Shown here piece after piece: positions 10,779 through 21,590 of a DNA stretch of 64,000 nucleotides. Location: NCBI GenBank assembly GCA_035771175.1, contig CM069593.1, positions 18,560,956-18,624,955 on the forward strand. The letters run 5' to 3'. The notes below the pieces were generated by a model. The model saw only the letters and a program-made list of their open reading frames with translations. It did no database searches and was not told the origin of the DNA. The translations under genes were made by a program, and so were the position numbers. Each line of letters starts with the position of its first letter. The first letter of the stretch is position 1. This stretch comes from Paratinospora sagittata. Its lineage: Eukaryota > Streptophyta > Magnoliopsida > Ranunculales > Menispermaceae.

Positions 10779-10935
10779 AAAATGCTAATATAATTGCAAA
10801 AAATACAACTACAAGAATAACTACACCATTAATATCTTTGGATATGCATGTATTACACATGTAATGAATAACCTAATGACACTAAAAATGTAATTGCAAT
10901 TATAATTTTATTTTTTACAGTTAGATTAACATTTT
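10779..10935. mobile_element. Small MITE with ~27-bp terminal inverted repeats
   Basis: The left end AAAATGCTAATATAATTGC and the right end, read in reverse complement, AAAATGTTAATCTAACTGT, are imperfect inverted repeats about 27 bases long. They enclose about 100 bases with no ORF. A target-site duplication is unclear in the TA-rich flanks, so the superfamily is not assigned. Confidence 0.6.
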
Positions 10936-11340
10936 ATATATCTAAAATAGTAAATTCCTTTTGTTCTTAAAAAATTATCTTAAGTTTTTATTAAAGAAGT
11001 TTACTTTTGCCATTAGTGAGGGTAAAATAGTTTCTATATATTAATTAATATGAATCATCATGAGATGAATCTAGTAGACACAGATATATAAAACAATGAC
11101 TGAAACGGAAGTAGATGAATCTAAATTCTAAGCCTCAGCTATTTTCTTTTATTTGTATTTCAATCAGAGATAAACGAATTACTCTTTACATTCCTTCCAA
11201 TAAAACTAAGAACAAATTAGTCAAACAAAAGCAACAGGAGGTGATCAGTAATTAATCCCTCTACACATTTAATTGAACTGATGTGAAGGCGCAAGTTCTA
11301 TGTATACTGCGATCAATGGAACACAGCCAGAAATCAAGTA

Positions 11341-11739
11341 CTAAACCACCTGCTCTTTCAAGATATACTTCTCCACCACATCTAGGAATTGAGAATGTGA
11401 GTGCCTGTAGTCGTAGTAGTACTCTTCGCTTTGATCATCATCATCATCTTCTTCTTCTTTTACCTGAGCTCGAACTCGCTTCAACGCTTCCTTGAACAAC
11501 TTGACATTACAAGTGAGCACAATGACTCCTCCAAACTTCCCACCGAATTCTTCCGCGGATCGGTCGAGTAACGACTGAAATATTGGAGACGACAAGTAGT
11601 CCAACGGTACGACAAATCTCTTCTGGTTCTGGCCAACGTAAACGGGAAAGCATTCCTTTGGAACGTTGCTTGTAAGCCTTAGCTTCCTCTTGAGGGAACC
11701 AAGCTTTCTACGAATCACACAATTAATGGAAAACATCAC
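11341..11739 (-). CDS. SAUR-family auxin-responsive protein, copy 2
   Basis: Intronless, 132 residues. It has the same layout as copy 1: basic N-terminus (RRKLGSLKRKLRL), SAUR core (VPKECFPVYVGQNQKRF, VPLDYLSSPIFQSLLDRSAE) and a tail QSEEYYYDYRHSHSQFLDVV. The acidic linker is longer (KEEEDDDDD). It is more diverged from copies 1 and 3 than those two are from each other, which suggests an older duplication. Its TATA box is at 11888-11895. Function is inferred from the family. Confidence 0.92.
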   Translation of the reverse strand: MMFSINCVIRRKLGSLKRKLRLTSNVPKECFPVYVGQNQKRFVVPLDYLSSPIFQSLLDRSAEEFGGKFGGVIVLTCNVKLFKEALKRVRAQVKEEEDDDDDQSEEYYYDYRHSHSQFLDVVEKYILKEQVV

Positions 11740-11887
11740 TACTGGTTAAGCTATACAGAGATGTATTACACTGAAAATGAAAGAGCAAAAAGAGAAGAGG
11801 AAACAGAGGAGAAGTTATAGCTGCTGGAGAATGCACATGAAAGAGGCTTTGTTTCTTGCGTGAAAAAAAACAGAGGAATTTGGGAGT

Positions 11888-11895
11888 TATTTATA
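11888..11895 (-). promoter_or_regulatory. TATA box of SAUR copy 2
   Basis: TATAAATA on the minus strand, 149 bases before the ATG at 11739, in the conserved setting GGGAGTTATTTATAGTTAAT (plus strand). Confidence 0.75.
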
Positions 11896-11899
11896 GTTA

Positions 11900-13600
11900 A
11901 TGTTTCGGTTAGTTAAGGAAGTTGTAGTTGTAGTTGTAGTTGGAGTAAGACTGTAAGAGGGGTCAGGAAACAACTGTAGATTGTGATAATTTATATTTGG
12001 TTAGTGAAAGTTTCCTTTTTGGGGACTGAAAGTGAGCGAGCGACCTGGATTAGGATTTAGGCTTACAAGTCAACCTGGCGAATAATCTTGGTCCCACTTC
12101 TAGATGGATCGGGTCAAGGGCCCACTTTTGTTCTTTAACAGAAGTTAGTTTTTTCAGTTATAATGGAATGTCTATACGCGTCTAAACTCTGAATAATAAC
12201 GCGTCATCTTTTAAAATCTTGATTCCGCGTTATTTACCATATACCCTTATAACAACATAATAAAAATAAATTAAAGAAATATACAATATACACACACATG
12301 ACTTACGCCTATTTATTAATAAAATAAAATAATACAATTGATTCATAGAGTTATGTACGAGTAAAATGGGAGAAGTTATAAGGGTAGAAAATTAGAAATG
12401 AGAAAAGTTGGAATAACATAAGCCTAAAATATAAAGCTAGTCATGGTCCAAAAATGAGAAAATAGTTAAGATATAGAATTATTTTATATTAAAAATAATT
12501 TATTTTGATTAAAAAATATGATAAACTTTTGAGGGACAACTACCCCACAAGGTCACTTTGAGAAAATAATTTCCTTGGTCATCTTCTTTTTCTTTTTTTT
12601 TTTCGGTGCTTTTTTGTTTTTTCGATTTAGATCAAGACCCACTTGTTATATGGTGGTCAAGAGGATACTTGGTCACATTGACGATGAGAGATCAAATTTT
12701 AAAAAATAAATATTATTAATGAGATGTAATTTAAGTCAATTTAGCCCTTCATAGAATGGATATAGAGGAAGTGAATTTATTGATGTAGTTTGGAAAAAAC
12801 TTAATTGAATTGAGTAAATATTATTAGCAATATGGTGTAGCCTTATAAGTCTTTTGTTGCAAGCACACTTAGTTTGGTATAAAAGCCTACTTATTGATTA
12901 AAAATCCACTTTTTAGGGCAAAAAGAAAACGTGTTTTTTTTAATATACTTAGAAATTCTTTTATCAAATATATAAGCTTACAATCCCGTAATGCATAGCT
13001 TATTATAATACTATTTACTAATATTAAAAATTTAAATATATTACGTGTGTTACACATACATATATAGCATTTAAACTAACTGGTTGATTGACATAATTTA
13101 ATAATTATATATCATCTTGTAATTTACATCATAAATATATTATAACTAATAGAGTGCAATTAAATGTTCTTATAGCAATTGATAGAATATTTTAATTGAG
13201 GATTTAAAAGTGTACAACATTCACTTATAATAGTATTTAAATTGTGGACTCTTTTTTTGGGAACCAGAAAGAAAAGAAAAAAAGTAGGTCCACACATTAA
13301 GGAACTTTAACATTGGAAGACTCAGATATCAACCATATGTGCTCTAAAATCACTAGAAACAAAGATACATAAGCAATAACTAAATTAAATAAGAACAAGA
13401 ATCTGAGTTCAAAGCCAAAAATAAGTTTTGAAATAGATCGACCATGTACACATATGCACTATCAGCAATGTTCTTCAAAATCTTCTTTTTATTAATGAAC
13501 GCTAATAGTAACAAAAAGATCATCTTCGATGTCTTCCATTAAACCAAGAACATAATAGTCAAAACAAAGCTACAAAAGTTGATCAGGCTTACGTTCCATA
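11900..13600. other. AT-rich spacer
   Basis: Upstream DNA of SAUR copy 2, then about 1.4 kb of AT-rich sequence with poly-T runs (12588-12603) and no supported ORF. From about 13340 it resembles the 3' flank of the other SAUR copies (CACTAGAAACAAAGATACAT), so it is the 3' region of copy 3. Confidence 0.6.
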
Positions 13601-13704
13601 TATCCAATGACCGATCGAACCCAGCGACTCAGAGACATTAAACAGTACTATACGATCATCAGCCCTTGCAAGTGCCTCTCCGAGACTCAGCCACATCTAC
13701 GCAT

Positions 13705-14043
13705 TCAAGTCCGGAGTACCGCCTGTAATACTCTTGAGTCTTCACTCTGATCATCGTCATCTTCTTTTTCCCAAGATCGAACTCGCTTCAAGGCGTCCTT
13801 GAACAACTTGACATCGCAAGTGAGTACAACGGGCCCTTCGAACTTGCCGCCGAGATCTTCCGAAGATTGGTCGAGTATCGATTGAAATATCGGATAGGAC
13901 AAGTACTTCAACGGGACGACAAATCTCTTCTGGTTCTCGCCCACATAAACTGGAAAGCATTCCTTTGGAACGTTACTCACAAGTCTTAGCTTCCTCTTCA
14001 GGTAGCCAAGCCTTCTTCGAATCACACTGTTAATGGAAAACAT
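13705..14043 (-). CDS. SAUR-family protein, copy 3, with altered C-terminus
   Basis: 112 residues against 129 and 132 in the sister copies. The core is intact and close to copy 1 (VPKECFPVYVGENQKRF, VPLKYLSYPIFQSILDQSSE, KFEGPVVLTCDVKLFKDAL). After DDDDQSED the sequence diverges: the Tyr/His-rich tail and the LDVVE motif are replaced by SRVLQAVLRT and an early stop. Remnants of the lost tail (GTAGATGTGGCTGAG, GCACTTGCAAGGGC on the minus strand) lie just beyond in another frame. The core could still fold, so the gene may be expressed, but decay has begun. It diverges from MPP6, with 636 bases between the start codons. Confidence 0.85.
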   Translation of the reverse strand: MFSINSVIRRRLGYLKRKLRLVSNVPKECFPVYVGENQKRFVVPLKYLSYPIFQSILDQSSEDLGGKFEGPVVLTCDVKLFKDALKRVRSWEKEDDDDQSEDSRVLQAVLRT

Positions 14044-14679
14044 GACTTACTGATCAAGCTGGACACACTGCTGAAATTGAGAGCAAAAATAGATCGACCA
14101 ACACGAACGGGAACGGCGAACTCTCTCGGGAGTAAAAACGCACGTAGCTAGATTTCTCTTTCTGTTGTGAAAAGCCCAGGGGGGTTGGGAGTTATTTATA
14201 GTTAATATTTCAGTTAAGTTAGCTATAGTTGTAGTAGCAAAGGCAACGAAGTTGGTTAGAGTTGTAGTAGGAAAAGGGCGACGTAGCCTGGTAGGATATT
14301 AAATGGTTATAAGCCGTTGGATATGCATAATACGATGGTCATGGACACGCGTCGGGATCTAACAAAAACGTGATAGCGAAGGAACTTACTAACTAAATTG
14401 CAGGCCGAGCTGGTGGGCTGGCGGGCTTGGACCTGACCTAACCCTAAGGCCAGATTTCGGGATTGGAAAGGATTAAAGGAGGTAATTACTAATTTGTTAA
14501 CAGTATTTGGAATCCGGTTTTTGCTTAGGAACCGAGAATCCCTCGACTTTTGGGGGAACCTAAACCCTGTAAATTTGTTCTGGTTCTTCTCGCAGCCCTC
14601 CGTAGAACCCTAAATAAGAGAACTAGAGAGTGATTAGATCGTAAGAAGGAGCGAGACGTTGATTGATAGCTTTTTGTAG
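14044..14679. promoter_or_regulatory. Shared divergent promoter of SAUR copy 3 and MPP6
   Basis: This 636-base interval drives genes in both directions. On the SAUR side there is a TATAAATA on the minus strand at 14193-14200, 150 bases from the ATG. On the MPP6 side there are AGAACCCTAAATAAGAGAAC (about 14605-14624), an AACCCTA-type motif common in plant ribosome/growth genes, and a leader before the ATG at 14680. No sign of an insertion. Confidence 0.65.
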
Positions 14680-17600
14680 ATGGCGAAGCGCGAGCTTTCG
14701 AGTACCTTGAAGAACTTGAAGGTGAGCGACCTAAATTAGTTTGTAGCTTCGCTTCGATATAGATTTTGATCGGTATTTGTTATTGTTTTGTTATTTCAGT
14801 TTATGAATAGGGCAGTTCAAAGAGAAGAGAAAGCTAAGAAGGAAGGAGAAGAGGCCAGAACTAATGAGAGCTTCTTCTCTTCGACTACTCAGACCAGAAA
14901 ATGGTAATTTTTTTTTCTTTTTTGCCCTAATCTTTTGCTAATCCTTCCAGAAGTGAAAGCCCCTGACTTATGAAGGAGACAATAGAAACGTCCGACATAT
15001 TGATAGAAAAAAGATTCATGTTAGTTATGTCGAATAGATGGTGAATATGCGTTTCTATGGGGAGATTTTGTGCCCTATTTAATTTTTTTTGCTAATTCAT
15101 GTTAATTATGTCTAATAGAAACCTCCGACGACTGATGATAAAAAAAGATTCATGTTATAGAGATGTGGAGATTTTGCTGGAAATAAAATTTAGTGAGAAA
15201 CCAATGAAGTTCTGTAGTTAGAAGAATTTGAAGTATGCGTGTTTAAGAGACTGCAGAGGAAGTTCAAATTTGTGTCTGACAGATATCACCTCTGATTATG
15301 GAACAGACTAGTAGGAAGCTCTCTCATTATACTTTATGGATAAAGCTCTAGAAGCTTATTCTTGTATCAAGGAAAGGTGCTTTCATGATCTGCTCCACAT
15401 TTCTATAGTATCGAGACGCAATCAACTGGTTCATATGAGAGGCAAAATTAATATTTCAATCGATGAAATTTGAAATAAGCTAGATTTTGCAAGCTTACAG
15501 CTACTGGTCATCCAGGAAGCGTCATTGTAGTTTATGTCGTGGTAGCATAGTGTATAATTGAATCTGTTGATCTTAACAAAGGGAAAATGATCGAATAGAG
15601 TGTAGATGGTTACTTTCGATGGATCTGTTGTCATTATCTTCTAGTTCACTTATGTTATGGTACTAGCTTGTGTCTAGAGGTTACTTTGACTTAGTTGAGG
15701 TTTCTTTGTGGCCTTTTTGCCTTGGCTCAATGATGAGTATAATTATTATATAAATATTTTTGTAGGATTTTGAGTTGGTGATTCTGTTAAAATTTTATTA
15801 ATTAAATTTAGTGGGACTTTAGTTGTTCATTTTATGAGGATTCTAATTTATTTATTTGAGATTATACTTGTTTTATTCGATTAGTATTTTTGTTTGGAGT
15901 TTTATCAGAAGTTGAACTCTTCACACTAAGTCTCTTTAAATAATTTGTTATAGGACTTTAGTTGTAGAAATAACTGAGTGAATATGAATTGACTGTGATT
16001 TCTTTTTGTCTCTTCTTGTTCTTTTTTAAAAGTTGCAAAATTTTTGAACAATTACTATTTCTATTATCTATATTATAGCACATGCAAGTTTTACTTAATA
16101 AAATTAAGTTGTTAAATAATAAAAATTGGAGAATTATTGTACCTCTATCACTAGGTCTACTTGATTTACTATGTAGTAGATTACAATTTTGTGTTGTTAT
16201 GCTTATGGCATAGTTATAAGTTTGGTTTTGATAATAAGTGTAAAAAAAAGAAAGATATAAGCTGGAGAGCAAGCTCTAAGACAACAATAACAGTCGTCCC
16301 ATTGTGACCAAGAGGTCACAAGTTTGAACATGAAAACTACACAATGCAGGGATAAAGCTATATACGTTGAACCTTTCTCAAAACCCGTTATGGCTAGAGC
16401 CTCATGGACTAAGTATGCATTTTAAAAGGTCAATAGCAATATGTTGGAAAGTATTGATCTAATCCGATAGATTTGGTTTAAGAGATATTCTATGAGTCAA
16501 ATCCGGTAGATTTGGTTTATGAGATATTCTAGAAGTCAAATCCTAGGATCTTGCTGTACATATCCTATCAATATTTGAAGTGTTAGATAAAAGAAAGGAG
16601 ATTACAAAATAAGTTCACATTTTGAGGTTGAAGAAGCTAGGGAAACTTTGGAATTCGATAAAAGAGACAAAATCAACAAAAAATTATGAATATTAATATA
16701 TGTAAAACAGGAATGTTGTAAACTAATAATTTATCTTTCTAGATTATAAAATCTTTGGATAAGAGAGACAAAATTGAGAAAAGAAATTATAAATATTTTT
16801 TGCATAATCTTCCAATATAGAGTTTGTGACATTTGTGTCATTTATTCAGCTAGGTTATGAAAACTGTTATTTCATAAATGTGAAAAGGAAGTATTGTAAT
16901 TTTGAACCTAATAATTTATTCGGCTAGATTATGAAACTTTGGATAGAAGGGAAAAAATGAGAAAAAAAAATTAATATTTTTGCATAACCGTCCAATAAAG
17001 AGTCTGTATAGTTTATTCAGCTAGATTATGAAAATTCATTAATGCTTCATCTTCCAATATAGTGCTGTTATTTATAGGTAGCTAGAGTAGTTCAAGTGTT
17101 TGTGCAAGTACATTGTCATTGGATGCCAACAAGAATGTCTATATTGTAGTCTAGGGTTGAAACAGAAAAAAAGGTGCATTTTGCATTCTTCAATCTGTAG
17201 TGTAGGGATTTAAGTGAAGCTTGTTTTAAGGTTCTATTGTCTTCTATTAATTGTTTAGGGCCTTGTAGAACTTATCTTTAAACTTCAAGGCTGCTCATAT
17301 TTTAATTTATCGAAAACTATTGAACTAATGCAATTGATTATTTGCAAGATTTTTCTTTTCTGAAAGTATGAACAAAGAGGGAAACAAGTCATTGAACTTG
17401 ATGGTAAATATTCATTAATTCCCTTTTTTGGGGGGAAGGGGACTTTTTCCATATTTTCTACAAACCTTATATGATTCTTCACTTGATAACTTGGGGGCGA
17501 ATATTTTCTATGGCTTTTCTTGATAATCTTTATTAAAAAAAGGTGCGTCCCTGATGAATTGGCTAATTGGAGCAAGCTGTTTTTTCCTTTCTTTGCACTT

Positions 17601-18280
17601 TTGCAGCATAGTCGTAATGGAAGGAAATCCACCTCCTGGAGCACTCAAAGGCAGGATGTCATTTCTAAGCTTTAATCCCTCCATTGATGTGAGTATCACG
17701 ATTGATTGACTTTGAATTATTTCCAAGACCATCCACAAGCAGACTTCTTTTGTTGCCTTCGTCTTCATGGAAAAACCTTGTTTTGATAATTTGACAGAAA
17801 CTTAATGGAGAATCAACAGACCAACATCAACCACAAGTTCCTGACACAAGTTCTCCAGATGAAAAATTTGCAGACAGGTATGCAACATTTGGCCATTTAT
17901 TTTTGGGAAATTCCACACATAAACCATAGAACATCAGATACATGGTGGTCAAACAGTTAGGATGTTCTTGGATGTTATTCTTTTAGCTCAAGAGGCCCAT
18001 CTGCCTTTGCTTCTAATTTGTCTGCCAATTTTGTTGCAGAGAAAGTGGATCTTCACAAACACAATCTGAAGACTTGTTAAATTCAAGAACCAACGGGGAT
18101 TGCAATGGAGACCACAAAAGAAAACAGCCTGAAAATGTCAGTGAGCAACTACATCCAAATAACATTGGCGAGGGATCTTCACCTAGTGACAGAAGCAAGT
18201 CTAACAAGAAGAAGCAACAGCGTGATAAGCTGAATTGGAATCTTCTTAGACCGCCAAAGCCCCAGAACAGAATGAATTGA
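14680..18280 (+). CDS. M-phase phosphoprotein 6 (MPP6)-like exosome cofactor, 5 exons
   Basis: Exons 14680-14721, 14800-14903, 17607-17688, 17798-17877 and 18040-18280 give 549 bases and 182 residues. The N-terminal block MAKRELSSTLKNLKFMNRA and the central block MEGNPPPGALKGRMSFLSFN (residues 53-72) are the two signatures of MPP6. In yeast and humans this small basic RNA-binding protein docks on the nuclear exosome with RRP6 and aids 5.8S rRNA 3' maturation. A lysine-rich C-terminus (SKSNKKKQQRDK, RPPKPQNRMN) suits nuclear or RNA-binding use. Intron 2 is very long (14904-17606, 2.7 kb) and holds a SINE and degenerate tandem repeats. Some plant annotations label the homologue as scarecrow-like; nothing here is GRAS-like. 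Confidence 0.92.
16280..16440 (+). mobile_element. Degenerate SINE in MPP6 intron 2
   Basis: CAGTCGTCCCATTGTGACCA, GGTCACAAGTTTGAACATGA (box-B-like), AATGCAGGGATAAAGCTATA and AGCCTCATGGACTAAGTATG follow, block by block, the same SINE family as 8695-8885, with many substitutions. Confidence 0.65.
16461..16545. repeat. 39-bp tandem repeat, ~2.2 copies
   Basis: AATCCGATAGATTTGGTTTA at 16461 and AATCCGGTAGATTTGGTTTA at 16500, each followed by GAGATATTCTA. A partial third unit begins near 16539. Intronic. Confidence 0.85.
16600..17060. repeat. Degenerate ~190-bp intronic repeats
   Basis: Several loosely similar blocks carry GAAACTTTGGAT, AGAGACAAAAT, GAGAAAAGAAATTA, TTTTTGCATAA(T/C)C and TTATTCAGCTAG(A/G)TTATGAAA. 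Together they form an old tandem array inside the long MPP6 intron. Confidence 0.55.
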
Positions 18281-18824
18281 ATTTTTGTGGCTGCGTGGCT
18301 TTGTCTTGTTCGTTTCTTTTCCTTCTAAGTTGTTATATATATGATTTTTATCTGTATAAGTAGCGATTTTAATTTAATGTATTGTCCGACTTAAAGAAAT
18401 AGGAGCATTCTGGGCACCTAAAACTGCCTTCAAGAACGTTTTAGTTCTGTTTTTAAGTATAATATTTTTTTGGCTTATCATTTTGTTGTCATACCATAGT
18501 ATTGAACATGTGATTCATTGGTATTAGTGTCTTGCATGTTTCATAATCACACATCAGATGACTTACTAAGAATTCATATACCAGCTTGAATCGCACACTA
18601 ATGCAGCGAAAAAGATGATTAGCAGGATCAAAGGAGCTGAACTTGTTTAATGAAACTGCACCATGCAAATAAAGAGATTATAGAAACAAATCCGTGTAAT
18701 AACCCTTCTATTGTTATGTCCACTCAAAAACAAAAACTGCCAGCAACAACAATTGACGCACGCTTTAAGCTCATTTAATCATAAGTTTGCTTTGTTGATT
18801 TCATTTCCCTCGCGGTTAGAAAAT
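18281..18824. other. MPP6 3' UTR and YidD promoter or leader
   Basis: Only 544 bases separate the MPP6 stop from the YidD start. There are no further ORFs apart from an ATG at 18711 that is in frame with YidD and would add 38 residues. Confidence 0.6.
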
Positions 18825-19819
18825 ATGGCGCTCGTTACCGCTCTGCACTTGCGCCACAAGCCCTTCTGCACTCCCGTTGTTCAATCTCAATCCAGGAATT
18901 ACAGTTCGCCGTCGTTTCTTCCGACACCGAGCCTCAAGAACCCGGGAACTCCATTAATAGCGGTATTTTACTGCAACAAAGCCCTTAAGGTCCATGCTTT
19001 ATTCCTTTAGAGGTTTCGTTTTCAATCTCAGTTCAATTTCTGCATTCCCAGCGAAGGAGATCCTTCCGCATTTTTAATCAATTGGAAAAAGAATCAATCC
19101 AGAAGACTGTGCAAGGTATGATTCGAAAAAAAGTTTTTTTTTATTTTTATTTTTAATCTGAAGTTTTTCCCGAAAGTGTTCCTATGGTTTTTCTCGTTTT
19201 TTACTCAGATGAGCAAGTGAAGGATGTAGGCGTTAGAGCTGCCCTAACTATGCTTAGATTCTACAAGAGTGAGTTTTCAGTGCTGTTTTGTTTTGCCCCC
19301 TGTTTTGGATGAGATTCTTTTTGGCCCTTCTTCTTAGCCATAAGAGCCAGATTGGACCTTTACTTTGTATTTCTAATTGAGATACCTTTATTAATGTCAT
19401 AAGTAGAAATTATTGATAAAATTTTGTTAGCAGGGGAAATCTCGCCATTGTTGCCGAAGAGCTGTAGATATATTCCTAGTTGTAGTGAATACTCCATGGA
19501 AGCTTACAAGAGGTATGGGGTTGTGAAGGGCACCATTTTGACAGGTTGGCGTCTTTGTCGTTGCAATCCTCTTGGTATCGTATGGACCCTTTTATCTTCT
19601 ATATATTTTTTTGGATTATGTTACTTGCTTCGCTTCATGCTTGAGCTGAGAATAACTTACATCGGTCAAATTTGGTTTCTTTTAATATACTAAGCATGCT
19701 AAGCATTGTGGCATTATCACAACTCAAAATTTTTGAGTGAGAATTTAGTTTTATTTTCAGGTGGCTCGGGGTTTGATCCTCCTAGATGGTTTGGTGAGGA
19801 AAGACCGCCTGAGGAGTGA
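18825..19819 (+). CDS. Plastid-type YidD / membrane protein insertion efficiency factor, 5 exons
   Basis: Exons 18825-18989, 19052-19115, 19209-19268, 19434-19574 and 19761-19819 give 489 bases and 162 residues. The YidD (DUF37) domain spans about residues 77-155: [55 protein letters not shown]. The paired cysteines 107 and 113 and the CNPLGGSGFDP end are the family hallmarks. Bacterial YidD sits beside YidC and helps insert membrane proteins; a thylakoid (Alb3-related) role here is inference. The N-terminus [14 protein letters not shown] with many Ser/Pro/Thr looks like a chloroplast transit peptide. An in-frame ATG at 18711 is possible but gives a less typical transit peptide. Intron 1 is only 62 bases. 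Confidence 0.9.
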
Positions 19820-20154
19820 GAGTTTTCAAGTTTCACTATACTGGCGGTGAAAAAAGGTTGTACAACACTCATTTTATTGCAGTTCATACTGATCTTCTTT
19901 TTTATTGTTTCGTTCATCTCTGGTAATTATAGTTATATCTGAGTTTGGCTGCTATTCTGTTGCAGAAGAACAAAAAGTGGATCATTGTTGTTATATCTGA
20001 GTTTTGGTTCTTTCAATGGTCACATTTCTTCATAAATCTGATGACATCAAAATTGTTTCATCATGTTTAATTTTGACAAAAAGCTACTTTAGGAAGAAAG
20101 TAATTTTGCTTAAGCAAACAAGAAAAATAACAGGACATGAAACTGGAATCAACT

Positions 20155-20245
20155 AACTCTTTTCCCAACTACATGGGGTTGGCTACATGAATTTGTTTCT
20201 TCCACTCCGCTCTATTCGGAGTTAAGTCGGCATTAAATAACAAGT
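20155..20245 (+). mobile_element. SINE-like fragment (Au-type body)
   Basis: CCCAACTACATGGGGTTGGC, TACATGAATTTGTTTCTTCC and CGCTCTATTCGGAGTTAAGT recur at 21510-21590 with changes. The CAACTACATGGGGT(T/C)GGCTACATGAAT core is a common plant SINE body. No tail or duplication was resolved. Confidence 0.5.
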
Positions 20246-21509
20246 AGTTATATCTTTCTTAATTATTTATTGATGGTTCCCCAAACATGAAGATAGACTT
20301 GATTGACTTTTCTTCCCTCTTTTTTCTCTGATAAACAGATTAGTTTAGCTCTTATGGAAGTTATCAGACAGATGGCATTTGGTAATTTTTTTTTTTCTTA
20401 ATTATTGCTGTCTTATTACTGCAGATGGTGTACCAGCTGCTTTTCCATCTGATTGCATTACAGTTAATTGGTCAGTTCCGTTAAACCAGAGGAGCATAAT
20501 TTTGCACAGTACTGTTCTCACTGTTTGCTTCTTGTTTTAAGGAAGTATATTATATGCCAACTCCATATATGGTGTAAATCAACATTATTTTTGTAGCACC
20601 TGTTAAGCAATTTTAATAATATATTAGAATTATCCCTCTATCTATTTGTGTTATGCCTTTGTCCATTTGATTGCTGGGGACTATTGTTTACTCGGGCCGT
20701 TTTTTTGCTTCAGCATTAATGTAGTTTAAACTTAGACTTGAATTGTAAAATCACTAAGGGTGAGATTGGATTTTAGATACTAAATCAAATTGTAAAGCAT
20801 AGTAAGCTGTCCAACTTCTTAGACAAATGCAAAAATCACAGAGAATCTAGAAAAAAAAAAATGAATTAATGTCATTTCTAATTTCGAAGTTATCCTGTTG
20901 ATGAATTGGTAGATGATGGCCTCATAAGCAACAGTACAGTTTCATATCATGACAAGATCTTAAGTCTTTTATTGATTGCATTATTCATGATTTTTTTTAT
21001 TAACCATATCCTTAAGCACTTAAACAAAAATTGAATGAATGATATTGTTAGAATTTGTACTTTTTTTCCATTCAATATCTATACACGAAACAACTACATG
21101 CAAGATGTTTATTTTTCATTTTCCATCACTTCTAATGGAAAATATTGGCAAAAAAAAAAAAAAGAAAGGAAAAAAGAAATACATGAAATGCCTATACTTT
21201 CTATACATGAAGATGCAATTATAACACCCCGGAGGACATAATCATCCTCATCGTAAAATAGTACTATTCCTGTTCTTCCTCCTGTGATTTTGATGTACAG
21301 GCATAATTTCTCCTTCTTGCATTTGTTTACATTCTTCTTTGCAAACTTTTATGTAATATTGTAATATAATCCGTCATTTTTGACAAATTGTAGCTCTAAC
21401 TCTTTTTTTTTTTAATGGCAACCTCCTAAATTTAGCCGAGAGCTGCTTTTTGGATGAGCTGGTTAGTATACCTCTATGGGACACTCTCTCTAGTCTACTC
21501 AACCTAAGA

Positions 21510-21590
21510 CTTTTGCCAATTACATGGGCTAGTTACATGAATTTGTTTCTTACACCCCGCCCTATCAGGGGCTAAGTCGACCCTTAAAAG
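21510..21590 (+). mobile_element. SINE-like fragment, second copy
   Basis: This carries CCAATTACATGGGCTAGTTA, CATGAATTTGTTTCTTACAC and CCTATCAGGGGCTAAGTCGA and is related to 20155-20245. Fragmentary. Confidence 0.5.

Noticed and set aside
20435..20470. Possible microRNA hairpin (CAGATGG...CCATCTG)
   Set aside because: The stem is only about 7 base pairs with a short loop, far below what a precursor needs.
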